NCBI GenBank assembly: GCA_964564695.1
Contig: CAZMCC010000071.1
Coordinates: 1 to 21,068 of the forward strand
DNA: 21,068 nucleotides
Direction of reading: 5' to 3'
Source: CAZMCC01 sp964564695
Lineage (GTDB): Bacteria; Planctomycetota; Phycisphaerae; Phycisphaerales; UBA1924
In this document: positions 1 through 8,723 of the stretch, piece after piece
Layout: each line of letters opens with the position of its first letter
Numbering within the stretch: the first letter of the stretch is position 1
The notes under the pieces: model-generated
Database searches by the model: none
What the model was told of the DNA's origin: nothing
Seen by the model: only the letters and a program-made list of their open reading frames with translations
Position numbers and translations under genes: made by a program

Positions 1-1710
1 GCGGGCCTCGCGGAGGCTCTCCTCGGGGGGTTTGAACTCGGTGATGTCCTGGTAGACGCCGGGCATCGGGCGGGGGCGGCCGGCATCGTCACGTGTGATG
101 TTGCCGGCGGCGTGCAGCCAGATGACGCGTCCGTCGGCGGGGCGCCTGTACTTGTAGACGGCGTCGTAGCTCTCGAACTTGCCGTCGACCGTTCCCTGGT
201 ACCGCTCGGAGGTCTGACGGGCGAGTTCGGGATCGGCCTCGAGCAGCCGGCTGAACCACTCGCCCTGGAGGTGGTAGCGCCCGTCGGGCCGGGGCGCTTC
301 CCCGAGGATGCGGACGGCGCGCTCGGACACCGAGTAGTAGTCGGGGTCGTTGTAGTCGATGTGCCAGTAGCCGCAGTTGGTGAGCTGCATGGCGACATCG
401 GAGAGGTTGTTCGCCTGCTTGACCGCGGCCAGCAGGTCGGCGGTCCGGAGGTTGCGGCGGAGCACATCGAGGCTGAGAGCGACGACGGGGAGGGCTTCGT
501 CGAGCAGGGCCTGCTGGTCGGGGCCGGGCTCGGCGAAGCGGGCGACCTCGATCACGCCGACAGGCGCGTTGTTCACGAGGAGGGGAACGGCGGTGACGTG
601 GGTCGGCGGTGCGGCGCCCAGACCGGAGGCGATGCGCAGGTAGCCCGGCGGAACGCCGGTGATGGAGACGGGGGCGCGGTCGGCGGCGCACTGGCCGGGG
701 AGACCCTCGCCCAGGCGGAACTGCGCGGGGGCGTCGGCATCGGCGAGGCCGAACGAGGCTACTCGCCTGAAAGTTGCGCCCGAGTCGTCGGCGACGTAGA
801 AGGCGGAGACGCCGCCGCCGAGCAGGGGGGTGAGCTCGCTGAGCAGGCGTTTACCGAACTCGGGAATGGTGCTGGCTTGCTGGACGGCGGAGGCGAGCTG
901 CGCGGTGCTGGACTTGATCCAGCGCTTGCGCTCGGCCTCGCCGGCGCCGCGCTTGAGGACGTCGATGGAGCGGGCGAGGGTGCCGATCTCGTCGGTGGAC
1001 TCGGTGTAGGGGACGGTGGCGTTGAAGTCGCCGGCGGCGACGGTCTCGACGCTGCGCCGGAGGCGGTCGAGGGGGCGGGCGATGCTGCGGGCGACGAGGA
1101 AGCCGAGGACGCCGGTGAGGAGGAAGGCCGCGGTGCCGGCGATGATCGCGCGGAGGCGCGAGCGATGGAGGGCGGCGAGCAGGGCGTCGCCTTCGGCGCG
1201 GGCGACGCGGAGGTTTTCCTTCATCCAGTCGTCGGCGAGGGTCATGAGCTCGTCGCCGATGGGGGCGTTCTCAGAGGTGAGGCGGGTGGCGGCGAGCGGG
1301 CGCTTGCCGGCGTCGACGTCGCGAAGGAGGCTCCGGGCGCTGGTGGCCCAGCGGGTGGAGGTTTCGCGGACGCTGCGGAAGAGGCGGGCGTCCTCGTCGC
1401 CGGAGATCAGGGTGTCGGCGTAACGGTTGAAGAGGGACTCGATCTCGGCGCCCTCGGCCTCGAACGCGGAGCGGGCCCGGGCGCACTGGTCCGGGTCCTC
1501 GAACTGGATGCAGGTGCGGAGCAGGATGCGCCGACGCCCGAGCACGGAGGAGTACTGCTGAATGGCCGCGAGCGACTCGACCTGGGTCTGGGCGACGCTG
1601 CGGGTACGGCGTTCGAGAATGAGGGACTCGCTGTAGCTCGCGACCGCGAGGGCGATCAGGGCGCCGAGCGGCACGACGAGCAGCAGGATGAGTCGGTGGG
1701 TGATTTTCAT
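1..1710 (-). CDS. Membrane sensor protein, HAMP-GAF-PAS, C-terminus cut by window edge
   Basis: A 570-codon open frame runs from an ATG at 1710 to the left edge with no stop. It reads as a membrane signalling receptor. A transmembrane segment lies at about residues 7-25, followed by a mostly helical periplasmic region (about 30-187) resembling a four-helix-bundle sensor. A second transmembrane segment spans about 188-207. A HAMP linker follows (about 208-258, with RPLDRLRRSVETVAAGDF and the DEIGTLA motif). A GAF-like domain lies at about 275-415 and a PAS fold with PAC-like end at about 440-562 (GYWHIDYN, then GVYQDITEFK). The output module (histidine kinase, GGDEF or other) lies outside the window, so the class is unknown. 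It is the last visible gene of the minus-strand block, 38 bases after the DUF4239 gene. No strong ribosome site is seen, which fits co-transcription. The domain calls are from sequence pattern only. Confidence 0.8.
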   Translation of the reverse strand, partial: MKITHRLILLLVVPLGALIALAVASYSESLILERRTRSVAQTQVESLAAIQQYSSVLGRRRILLRTCIQFEDPDQCARARSAFEAEGAEIESLFNRYADTLISGDEDARLFRSVRETSTRWATSARSLLRDVDAGKRPLAATRLTSENAPIGDELMTLADDWMKENLRVARAEGDALLAALHRSRLRAIIAGTAAFLLTGVLGFLVARSIARPLDRLRRSVETVAAGDFNATVPYTESTDEIGTLARSIDVLKRGAGEAERKRWIKSSTAQLASAVQQASTIPEFGKRLLSELTPLLGGGVSAFYVADDSGATFRRVASFGLADADAPAQFRLGEGLPGQCAADRAPVSITGVPPGYLRIASGLGAAPPTHVTAVPLLVNNAPVGVIEVARFAEPGPDQQALLDEALPVVALSLDVLRRNLRTADLLAAVKQANNLSDVAMQLTNCGYWHIDYNDPDYYSVSERAVRILGEAPRPDGRYHLQGEWFSRLLEADPELARQTSERYQGTVDGKFESYDAVYKYRRPADGRVIWLHAAGNITRDDAGRPRPMPGVYQDITEFKPPEESLREAR

Positions 1711-1748
1711 CCGGTATCGCGAACGGGAGAAGCGTAATCCGGCGGCGG

Positions 1749-2507
1749 TCAGGGAGCGGGGGGGCCGAAGTCGATGGCTTCGAGCGGGGAATCGCTGAGG
1801 CGCAGCAGGCCGGCGCGGGGGTGGTCGAGGTCGATGGTGACCCAGAGGGCGACCGCGACGACGATCGCCAGGGGCGCGGTGAGTGGGAGGCGGCGCGAGC
1901 CGCCGAGGCCGACGCCGAAGCCGATGACGCCGATGGCCAGCACCGAGCAGGCGATGAGCAGGCCCACGACGAAGAGCGGGAGGTGCTTCAGGCCGGCGCA
2001 GACGCGGAGCGAGTGGTAGTCGAAGACCTCGTTGATGGCCGGAACGACGAGCATGGCGAGGTCGGGGCGAGCCTTCACGCCGGCGCGGGTGTGGGACCAG
2101 ATCCGCTGGTGAAAGCGGGCGATGATGCCGGCGTCGGCGTCCTCGAGCCCGGCGCGGAGGTGCGACGCGGCCCCGGCGCGGTGCGCTGTGTATTCGCCCA
2201 GCGTGGTGCGGAGGCCGGTGCGGTCGGGTTCGTCGAAGAGGTCGGCGCGGAGGAAGGCCGTGCCGATCGCGTTCGCCTCCTCGATGATGAGGTCCTGGCG
2301 TTCCATGAAGCGGGCGCCCGCGGCGGCGAAGCTGAAGCCCAGGAGCAGGCCGAGCAAACCGAGCAAGGCTCCCTGGATGGCGCCGACCTGGCCGCCGGAG
2401 GGAGCGTCGCGGTGGCGGACGGAGCGGAGGCCGAAGCGGAAGCCCAGCTCGAGGGCCAGGAGCATGAAGGCGAGCAGGGAGAGCGCGATGAGGATGTCGT
2501 AGTGCAT
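1749..2507 (-). CDS. DUF4239 (bestrophin-like) integral membrane protein
   Basis: The product is 252 residues with four predicted membrane helices at about 5-23, 42-63, 177-200 and 208-226, arranged as two N-terminal and two C-terminal helices around a soluble middle. The segment LLGFSFAAAGARFMERQ followed by EEANAIGTAFLRADL, and the C-terminal DLDHPRAGLLRLSDSPL, are typical of DUF4239, sometimes called bestrophin-like. The biochemical role of this family is not established; a channel function is only suggested by the name. The frame stays open upstream to 2672, but those residues are an Arg/Pro-rich shadow of the LOG gene. The ATG at 2507 was chosen because it places the first helix at the N-terminus and sits two bases after the LOG stop (TGA-cc-ATG). 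That spacing implies translational coupling with the LOG gene. Confidence 0.8.
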   Translation of the reverse strand: MHYDILIALSLLAFMLLALELGFRFGLRSVRHRDAPSGGQVGAIQGALLGLLGLLLGFSFAAAGARFMERQDLIIEEANAIGTAFLRADLFDEPDRTGLRTTLGEYTAHRAGAASHLRAGLEDADAGIIARFHQRIWSHTRAGVKARPDLAMLVVPAINEVFDYHSLRVCAGLKHLPLFVVGLLIACSVLAIGVIGFGVGLGGSRRLPLTAPLAIVVAVALWVTIDLDHPRAGLLRLSDSPLEAIDFGPPAP

Positions 2508-2509
2508 GG

Positions 2510-3253
2510 TCACTGGGGGGCTGACTTCCAGCGGGCGTGCAGGTCGCGGATGAGGGCGATGGCGTCGTCGGCGGTGTCGACGCAGCGGGGGATGTCGAGG
2601 TCGTCGGGGTTGGCGAGCTGGAGGCGCGGGTCGAGGAGGGCGGTGCGGGCCCAGTCGGTGAGGCCGTGCCACATCTTGCCGACGAGGATGAGCGGGACAT
2701 TGTTGATGTGGCGGACCTGGAGGAGCTGCCAGATCATGAGCATCTCGAGGACGGTGCCGATGCCGCCGGGGACGACGACGAAGGCGTCGGAGGCGATGAC
2801 GAAGTGCTGGAGGCGGGTGAAGAAGGTCTTGTGCTCGAAGGCCTCGTCGACGAAGGGGTTGACCTCCTGCTCGAAGGGGAGGTCGACGCGGATACCCATG
2901 GAGGCACCGCCGCCGCCGGCGCTTGAGGCGCCTTCGTTGGCGGCCTGCATGAGCCCCGGGCCGCCGCCGGTGACGATGTCGCAGCCCATCTGGGTGAAGG
3001 CAGCGGCGGCGCGCTTGACCTCGTCGTAGACGTACGTGCCTGGCTTGGCGCGGGCGGAGCCGAAGATGGCGACGCGGTAGCGCTCGCGGCGCGAGGGGCG
3101 GAGGCGGCTGAGGTCGTTGACGACCTGCCAGAGGCCGGTGACGGCGGAGCCGAGAATCTGTTTGACGTGCTCCTCGTCGGCGAGGCTGACCAGGCTGGTG
3201 GCCGCGTCGCGTGGACGTTCTCCACCGGTGGCGCCGGGCGAGGGGGCTTTCAT
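2510..3253 (-). CDS. LOG-family (TIGR00730-type) Rossmann-fold nucleotide hydrolase
   Basis: The product is 247 residues. Two family signatures are visible: GGGPGLMQAANEGA at about residues 97-110 and PGGIGTVLEMLMIWQ at about 162-176, the nucleotide-binding and catalytic loop of LOG/lysine-decarboxylase-like proteins. Characterised relatives hydrolyse nucleoside 5'-monophosphates (cytokinin riboside phosphates) to base and ribose phosphate. The older name 'lysine decarboxylase' for this family is misleading. The substrate here is unknown. The first 55 or so residues form a charged helical extension typical of the longer bacterial subgroup. The ATG at 3253 was chosen because a GGAGG lies 12 bases upstream; residues further upstream in the frame are Arg-rich shadow of the DUF2950 gene. 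It lies 47 bases after DUF2950 and is nearly fused to the DUF4239 gene downstream. Confidence 0.88.
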   Translation of the reverse strand: MKAPSPGATGGERPRDAATSLVSLADEEHVKQILGSAVTGLWQVVNDLSRLRPSRRERYRVAIFGSARAKPGTYVYDEVKRAAAAFTQMGCDIVTGGGPGLMQAANEGASSAGGGGASMGIRVDLPFEQEVNPFVDEAFEHKTFFTRLQHFVIASDAFVVVPGGIGTVLEMLMIWQLLQVRHINNVPLILVGKMWHGLTDWARTALLDPRLQLANPDDLDIPRCVDTADDAIALIRDLHARWKSAPQ

Positions 3254-3300
3254 GGGATGGACAGTCCTCCGAAGAAGTGCGAGGCCCCCGCCGCGCGGGC

Positions 3301-4206
3301 TTAGTTGCTGACCGGCGTCCAGCCGGTGCTGGGGTCGAAATCGGTGATGGCGGCGGCTGCGGACTCGGTGTCGAGGCCGAGGTCCTTCTGGTAGACGACG
3401 CCGTTGCTGCTCACCATGAAGGACATGACGCCCGTACCGTCGTATTCGTCGGGCCACGCGATGGCGGCCCAGCCGGCGGTGAGGCCGCTGGAGGATTCGT
3501 AGTTCATTGCACCGCCGGGGGCGCCGGCGCCCTGGCTGGTGAGGAGGCGGTAGCGGTAGCCGTGGTAGGGGACGTGGTTGCCTTTCTCATCGCGGCGCTG
3601 GGCGGCGGCGGCAAGGACGGGGCCGATGGGGGAGGGGTCGACGCCGCCGGGGGAGTCCCAGTAGAGGCCGTCGCGGGCGCCGGGGGAGCTGAGGAGGCGA
3701 GCGGCGTATTCGCGGGCGCCGTCGGAGTCGCGGTCGATCGCGATGTACTCGTTCTGAGCGGCGGTGAGGGTGAGGAGGGCCTCGATGGTCCAGAGCTCGT
3801 TGCGGCCGATGCGCCGGTTCTCGAGCTCGTCGATGCCGGCGTCGGTGTCGAAACGCCACGTGCCGTCCTCGCCGCGCACAAGGGGAACGGCGAAGGGCCA
3901 GCGGACCTCGCCGATCAGGAGGGTGGCGTCGTCGTCGCCCTGACGCTCGACCACGGCGGCTTCGCTGAGCGAGCGGCGGAACGATGCGGCGTCGAGCTTG
4001 TCCTGGTCATCGTCGCCGGAGCGCAGTTCGGCGGCGTCGGGGCCGAAGATGCGCCGGATCTCGGAGTGGTCGCGTGCGTCGGCGGCCTTGGTGAGGGCGG
4101 CGACGGCGGCTTCGGGCGAGTCATAGTGGCGCTGGGAATTGCAGGCGCCCAGCGCGAGGACGCACAGGGCGACGGCGGTCAGGGTGATTCGCATGTGGTT
4201 GCGCAT
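3301..4206 (-). CDS. DUF2950 family lipoprotein
   Basis: The product is 301 residues from the ATG at 4206; a second ATG four codons later is equally possible. The N-terminus is a lipoprotein signal with hydrophobic core and lipobox LGAC (Cys22 from the first Met), so it is probably anchored in an envelope membrane. The mature part matches DUF2950: SPEAAVAALTKAADARD near the start, GLYWDSP in the middle, and the C-terminal stretch YHGYRYRLLTSQGAGAPGGA, then IAWPDEYDGTGVMSFMVSSNGVVYQKDLG in overlapping motifs. The function of DUF2950 is unknown. It follows the DUF3300 gene by 43 bases. I recall, without being able to check here, that DUF3300 and DUF2950 genes are often neighbours, so the two exported products may work together. 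The long upstream extension of the open frame to 4902 is a shadow of DUF3300. Confidence 0.87.
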   Translation of the reverse strand: MRNHMRITLTAVALCVLALGACNSQRHYDSPEAAVAALTKAADARDHSEIRRIFGPDAAELRSGDDDQDKLDAASFRRSLSEAAVVERQGDDDATLLIGEVRWPFAVPLVRGEDGTWRFDTDAGIDELENRRIGRNELWTIEALLTLTAAQNEYIAIDRDSDGAREYAARLLSSPGARDGLYWDSPGGVDPSPIGPVLAAAAQRRDEKGNHVPYHGYRYRLLTSQGAGAPGGAMNYESSSGLTAGWAAIAWPDEYDGTGVMSFMVSSNGVVYQKDLGLDTESAAAAITDFDPSTGWTPVSN

Positions 4207-4249
4207 GTGAGTTGTTCCGTCGAGGGTGTGATAGAGAACGACCGAGGGA

Positions 4250-5491
4250 TCAGCGACGACCGCCGCCACGCCCGCCGCCGCCGCTCCGTGACCCTCCGCT
4301 GCTGCGGGCGGGGGAAGAGCCGCCGCCGTAGCTGCGCTGGGCGCTCTCGCGGCTGGAAGACCCGCGGCTTGAGGAGGCTCGCGTGTCAGAGCCGCCACGG
4401 AAGGCGCTATCGGAGCCGGAGGCGGCCGCGGCCCGCTGCTGGGACGGCATCGACGAGGGCGTGCGCGTGGCGCCTCCGGGAGGGGCGGAGACGCGGCTGC
4501 TTTGTGCGGTACTCGGCGAGCGGGTGCTTCCGCCGGCTCCGCCGCGTCGGGCGGCGGCCGTGGGCGCGGGAGTGCGGCCGGCGGAACTCGCGGCCGGTGC
4601 GCGGGAGCGTGTGCCGGCGCCGGGCCCGGACGAACGGAAATTGCCCGCCTGGCTGGGGCGGCTGGTGGCGAGCGGCTTTGACTTGTTGGGTGACCACGCT
4701 CCGCCTTCGCGCCCGGCGCGGTTGCCGTTGCCGATGTTGTTGATGTTGGTGTTGCGGTTGAAGTTGTTGTTGATGTTGACGTCGCCGTGGCCCCAGCTGA
4801 CCGAGCCGCCGTGCCAGTCGCTGTGCAGACCGGCGACGAGGGCGCCGACGGCGATGCCGGTGCCGAAGCCGATGGCGGCGGCGGCCCACTCGTCGTCGTC
4901 ATCGTCGACGTAGACGACGGAGGGGGAGTAGGAGGGGACGTACACGATTTCGGGGTCGGACTGGATGATGGTGACGTTGCCGTCCTTCTCCTGGACCACT
5001 TGCTGGGGGGTGGTCAGCAGCGCGCCGTTGGCGCTGGCCTTGCGGCGCAGCTCCTGGCAGACGCGCATGACGTCCTGGGCCTGGGTGAGGTAGGCCTGGC
5101 CGAGGGCGGTGACCCAGTCGGGATATTCGCCCATCATTTTGGCGACGTCGGGGATGTTGGCGATGGTCTTGACGGGCTGCTCCCAGTCGCGCGAGTCGAT
5201 CACCTTTTTGTCGCCGCCGGCCTTGACGAAGTTCGCGGCCTGGGCGACCTCGTCGGGGTAGACGGAGGCGGCGAGGACGTTGGCGAGCAGGTCGTCGGGG
5301 TAGAGGGCGATGGGGCCGAGGAGCTCCTCGAGTTCGCCGGTGGAGAGCGAGCCCTTGGGCGTCGCGGGTGTCGAGCCGGACAGCTGGGGTGAGGCGGGGG
5401 GCGTGGCCGGTTGCGGTTGTTGGACCATCGGGGCGCCCACGGCGAACGACGCTGTGGCGAGGCAGGCGGCGAGCAGCTTCAACAACTTCAT
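4250..5491 (-). CDS. DUF3300 family exported protein with low-complexity tail
   Basis: The product is 413 residues with a Sec-type signal peptide (MKLLKLLAACLATASFAVGA). After a Pro/Ser-rich linker, residues about 54-195 carry the DUF3300 core: LLGPIALYPDDLLANVLAAS, YPDEVAQAANFV, and the DPEIVYVPSYSPSVVYV segment. An acidic run (DDDDDEW) leads to a Gly/Ala-rich segment (about 203-222), which may be a membrane-associating or glycine-zipper region, then an Asn-rich stretch (about 238-258). The last 140 residues are Ser/Arg/Gly/Ala/Pro low complexity ending in GGGGRGGGRR. The family is envelope-associated by its signal peptide but has no known activity. The start ATG at 5491 has GGGAG upstream at good spacing and lies 26 bases after the RND pump stop, so co-expression with the efflux genes is likely. 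The open frame upstream to 6127 is shadow sequence. Confidence 0.88.
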   Translation of the reverse strand: MKLLKLLAACLATASFAVGAPMVQQPQPATPPASPQLSGSTPATPKGSLSTGELEELLGPIALYPDDLLANVLAASVYPDEVAQAANFVKAGGDKKVIDSRDWEQPVKTIANIPDVAKMMGEYPDWVTALGQAYLTQAQDVMRVCQELRRKASANGALLTTPQQVVQEKDGNVTIIQSDPEIVYVPSYSPSVVYVDDDDDEWAAAAIGFGTGIAVGALVAGLHSDWHGGSVSWGHGDVNINNNFNRNTNINNIGNGNRAGREGGAWSPNKSKPLATSRPSQAGNFRSSGPGAGTRSRAPAASSAGRTPAPTAAARRGGAGGSTRSPSTAQSSRVSAPPGGATRTPSSMPSQQRAAAASGSDSAFRGGSDTRASSSRGSSSRESAQRSYGGGSSPARSSGGSRSGGGGRGGGRR

Positions 5492-5517
5492 GGGAACTCT
5501 CCCGTGTGTGGAATGCT

Positions 5518-8500
5518 TCAGGCGTGGGCGGGTGCGGGGGCCGGGGGATGATCGGCGTGCGGCGCGGCGGGCTTGTGGGGGACGTTGACGCCGAAGAGCT
5601 TCTCGGTGACGACCTGGATGACGACATAGAGGACCGGCGTGAAGATCAGGCCGAGGAAGGTGTTGCCGATCATGCCGAAGAAGACGGCGGTGCCGATGGC
5701 CTGGCGGCTGGCGGCGCCCGCGCCGGTGGCGATCACGAGCGGGAGCACGCCGAGGATGAAGGCGAACGCCGTCATCAGGATGGGGCGGAGGCGCTGGCGC
5801 GAGGCCTCGACCGCGGACTCGACGATCCCCTTGCCCTGCTCGCGGTAGGCCTTGGCGAACTCGACGATGAGGATGGCGTTCTTGGCGCCCAGGCCCACGA
5901 GGAGCACGAGGCCGACCTGGGTGTAGATGTTGTTGTCCATGCCGCGGAGCATGAGGCCGCCCATGGCGCCGAGAACCGCCAATGGGATGGACAAGATGAC
6001 CGAGAGCGGGATAGTCCAGCTCTCGTAGAGGGCGGCGAGGATGAGGTAGACGACGAGCAGGGCCATCGCAAACACGACGATGGCCTGGCTGCCGACGAGC
6101 TTTTCCTGGTACGAGAGCGCGGTCCACTCGTAGCTGGTGCCGGGCGGGAGCTTGTCGGCGGCGAGCGTCTCGACCACGCGCAGCGATTCGCCCGATGAGA
6201 TGCCCGGGGCGGGCTGACCCTGGACGACCGCGGCGGGGAAGATGTTGTAGCGGACGACGCGGTCGGCGCCCATGGTCTCGCGGACCTTGACAAGCGAACC
6301 GAGGGGGACCATGCCGCCGTCGGGCTTGCGGACGTCGAGGTAGCGGATGTCATCGGGAGAGGAGCGGAACTTGCTGTCGGCGGAGACGTTGACCTGCCAG
6401 GTGCGCCCGAAGAGGTTGAAGTCGTTGACGTAGGCGGAGGCGAGGAAGCCGGACATCGTGCTGAAGACGTCCTGCAGCGGGATGCCGAGCTTCTTGACCT
6501 TCTCACGGTCCACGTCGGCGAAGAGCTGGGGCACGGCGGGCCGGAAGGCGCTGTTGACGCCGGTGAGCTGGGAGCTGGCGTTGCCCTCGGCGACCATGTC
6601 GCGGATGACCTCGCCGATGGCGTCGCGCCCGATGCCGGAGCGGTCCTGGATGCGCAGGTCGAAGCCCGAGGCGCTGCCGACGCCGTCAACGGCGGGGAGC
6701 GAGAACACGATGCAGAGCCCGTCGGGGATCTGGGCGGTCTTCTCGCGGAGCTCGCGCATGATGGTGGCGAGGTCTCGGCCGTGGGGGAGGCGCTCTTCCC
6801 AGTCCTCGAGGCCGATGAAGAACATGGCGTAGTTCGAGCCGTTGTTGTTGATCATCGAGAAGCCGGGAAGGGACGTGTAGTTCCGGACGCCCTCGGTCTC
6901 GCTGAGAATCTTTTCGACCTTCTGCACGGCGGCGAGCGTGCGTTCCTGGCTGGAGGCGTCGGGCATCCAGACGTCGATCATGACCATGCCGCGGTCTTCG
7001 AGGGGGACGAACCCGGTAGGGACCTGGGTGAAGGTCCAAGCGGTGGCGAGGAAGCCGGCGACGAACGCGGCGAGAGTAAAGACGACGACTGCGGGGTGGA
7101 CGAGGAACTTGACAAACGCGGCGTAGGCGTTGGCGAGGGCGTCGAAGCCCGCGTTGAACCAGCGGACGAGGATGAACGGCTTGTGCCCTTCCTTGTGCGG
7201 CTTGAGGATGAGGCCGCAGAGGGCGGGGGTGAGGGTGATCGCGCACACGCCGCTGAGGAAGGTGGACGCGGCGATGGTGAGGGCGAACTGGCGGAAGAGC
7301 TGGCCGCTGATGCCGGGGAGGAAGGCGGTGGGGACGAAGACAGCCATGAGGACGACGGTGATGCTGATGACGGGGGCGAGCACCTCCTTCATCGCCTTGA
7401 CGGTCGCTTCCTTTGGCGGGAGGTGGTCGCGCTTCATCACGGCCTCGACGTTCTCGACGACGACGATGGCGTCGTCGACGACGATGCCGATGGCGAGGAC
7501 GAGGCCGAAGAGCACGGGCATGTTGACGCTGAAGCCCATGAGCTTGGCGAAGAAGAACGTGCCGATGATGGAGACGGGGATCGCCAGCATCGGGATGAGC
7601 GAGAGTCGCAGGCTCCCCAGGAAGATGATGACCACCAGGAGCACGAGCACGAGGGCTTCGATGAAGGTGTGGATCACGCCGTCGATGGCTGAGAGCACGA
7701 AGTTTGAGGTGTCGTAGACGGTCGCGAACTCGAGGCCGACGGGGAGCGACGCGGTCTTGGTGTCGAGCAGCTTGCGCACGTCCTCGGCGACCTGCACGGC
7801 GTTGCCGCCGGGGGCCTGGTAGACGACCATCGCGGCGGCGGGGACGCCCTTGTAGCGGGCGAGCAGGTCGTAGGACTTGCCGCCGAGCTCGACGCGGGCG
7901 ACGTCCTTGACGCGCAGGATGCGGTTGCCGTCGGCACGGATGATGATGTTCTCGAACTGCTCGACGTTGTTGAGTCGGCCGAGGGTGGAGACGTTGTACT
8001 GGAACGCCTGTCCGGTGGGCGCGGGCGGTTGGCCGATGGCGCCCGCCGCGACCTGGACGTTCTGCTCCTTGAGCGCGTTGATGACGTCCATCGTGGTCAG
8101 GCCGCGGGACTTGAGGCGTTCGGGGTCGAGCCAGAGGCGGATGCCGTAGTCCTTGGCGGGGAAGATCTTGGCGTCGCCGACGCCGGTGATGCGCTTGAGC
8201 TCGTCGAAGACGTTGATGGTGAGGTAGTTGGCGATGAAGAGGTCGTCGTACTTTTTGGCGGAGGCCTCGTCCTTGGGGGCGAGGCTGAAGACCGTGATGA
8301 CGTTGGAGCTGACCCGGTCGGTGGTGACGCCCTGACGCTTCACGTCGTCGGGGAGCTTGGGCATCGCGATGTTGACGCGGTTCTGGACGAGGACCGAGGC
8401 GATGTCGATGTTCGTGCCGAGCTCGAAGGTGACCTTGAGCGTGTAGGAGCCGTCGCTTGACGACGTGGACTCCATGTAGATCATGCCCGGGACGCCGTTG

Positions 8501-8709
8501 ACCTGCTGCTCGATCGGGCTGGCGACGGTGTCGGACACGACCTGGGCGCTGGCGCCGGGGTAGGTGGTGGTGACCTGGACGACGGGGGGCGTGATGTCGG
8601 GGTACTGGGCGACCGGGAGGGTCGGATAGGCGATGACCCCCATGATCAGGATGAGGATCGACAGCACCATCGCGACGATCGGGCGCCGGACTGGGAATTC
8701 CGCGAGCAT
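5518..8709 (-). CDS. RND multidrug efflux pump, HAE1 family inner-membrane permease
   Basis: The 1063-residue product has the full length of AcrB/MexB-type pumps. It begins with a typical N-terminus (FPVRRPIVAMVLSILILIMG, then YPTLPVAQYPDITPP). Proton-relay residues are present: Asp412-Asp413 in GIVVDDAIVVVEN (AcrB Asp407/408), Lys943 in GAKNAILIVEFAK (AcrB Lys940) and Thr980 in RPILMTAFAF (AcrB Thr978). The two large periplasmic porter/docking loops lie between the first and second helices and again in the second half. Family knowledge says it exports hydrophobic or amphiphilic compounds by proton antiport with the adaptor and outer-membrane channel encoded just upstream. The substrate cannot be read from sequence. 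The C-terminus ends in a His/Pro/Ala-rich tail. AGGAG lies 11 bases before the ATG, and the gene follows the adaptor by 14 bases. Confidence 0.97.
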   Translation of the reverse strand: MLAEFPVRRPIVAMVLSILILIMGVIAYPTLPVAQYPDITPPVVQVTTTYPGASAQVVSDTVASPIEQQVNGVPGMIYMESTSSSDGSYTLKVTFELGTNIDIASVLVQNRVNIAMPKLPDDVKRQGVTTDRVSSNVITVFSLAPKDEASAKKYDDLFIANYLTINVFDELKRITGVGDAKIFPAKDYGIRLWLDPERLKSRGLTTMDVINALKEQNVQVAAGAIGQPPAPTGQAFQYNVSTLGRLNNVEQFENIIIRADGNRILRVKDVARVELGGKSYDLLARYKGVPAAAMVVYQAPGGNAVQVAEDVRKLLDTKTASLPVGLEFATVYDTSNFVLSAIDGVIHTFIEALVLVLLVVIIFLGSLRLSLIPMLAIPVSIIGTFFFAKLMGFSVNMPVLFGLVLAIGIVVDDAIVVVENVEAVMKRDHLPPKEATVKAMKEVLAPVISITVVLMAVFVPTAFLPGISGQLFRQFALTIAASTFLSGVCAITLTPALCGLILKPHKEGHKPFILVRWFNAGFDALANAYAAFVKFLVHPAVVVFTLAAFVAGFLATAWTFTQVPTGFVPLEDRGMVMIDVWMPDASSQERTLAAVQKVEKILSETEGVRNYTSLPGFSMINNNGSNYAMFFIGLEDWEERLPHGRDLATIMRELREKTAQIPDGLCIVFSLPAVDGVGSASGFDLRIQDRSGIGRDAIGEVIRDMVAEGNASSQLTGVNSAFRPAVPQLFADVDREKVKKLGIPLQDVFSTMSGFLASAYVNDFNLFGRTWQVNVSADSKFRSSPDDIRYLDVRKPDGGMVPLGSLVKVRETMGADRVVRYNIFPAAVVQGQPAPGISSGESLRVVETLAADKLPPGTSYEWTALSYQEKLVGSQAIVVFAMALLVVYLILAALYESWTIPLSVILSIPLAVLGAMGGLMLRGMDNNIYTQVGLVLLVGLGAKNAILIVEFAKAYREQGKGIVESAVEASRQRLRPILMTAFAFILGVLPLVIATGAGAASRQAIGTAVFFGMIGNTFLGLIFTPVLYVVIQVVTEKLFGVNVPHKPAAPHADHPPAPAPAHA

Positions 8710-8723
8710 GGCGTAGGGAACTC

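Noticed and set aside
112..1737. 541-residue open frame on the plus strand
   Set aside because: It is antisense to the HAMP-GAF-PAS sensor; composition is low complexity and no family features are seen.
3280..3300. GC-rich imperfect palindrome between DUF2950 and LOG genes, considered as a terminator
   Set aside because: The stem is imperfect and the composition alone (almost only G and C) explains partial symmetry; no T run.
3211..4743. 510-residue open frame on the plus strand
   Set aside because: It covers the DUF2950 and part of the DUF3300 genes in antisense; its second half is Arg/Cys-rich shadow sequence.
4887..4915. Acidic codon repeat (GAC runs) in DUF3300, considered as a tandem repeat element
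   Set aside because: It only encodes the Asp run before the glycine-rich segment; it is short and in frame, with no sign of a mobile or structured repeat.
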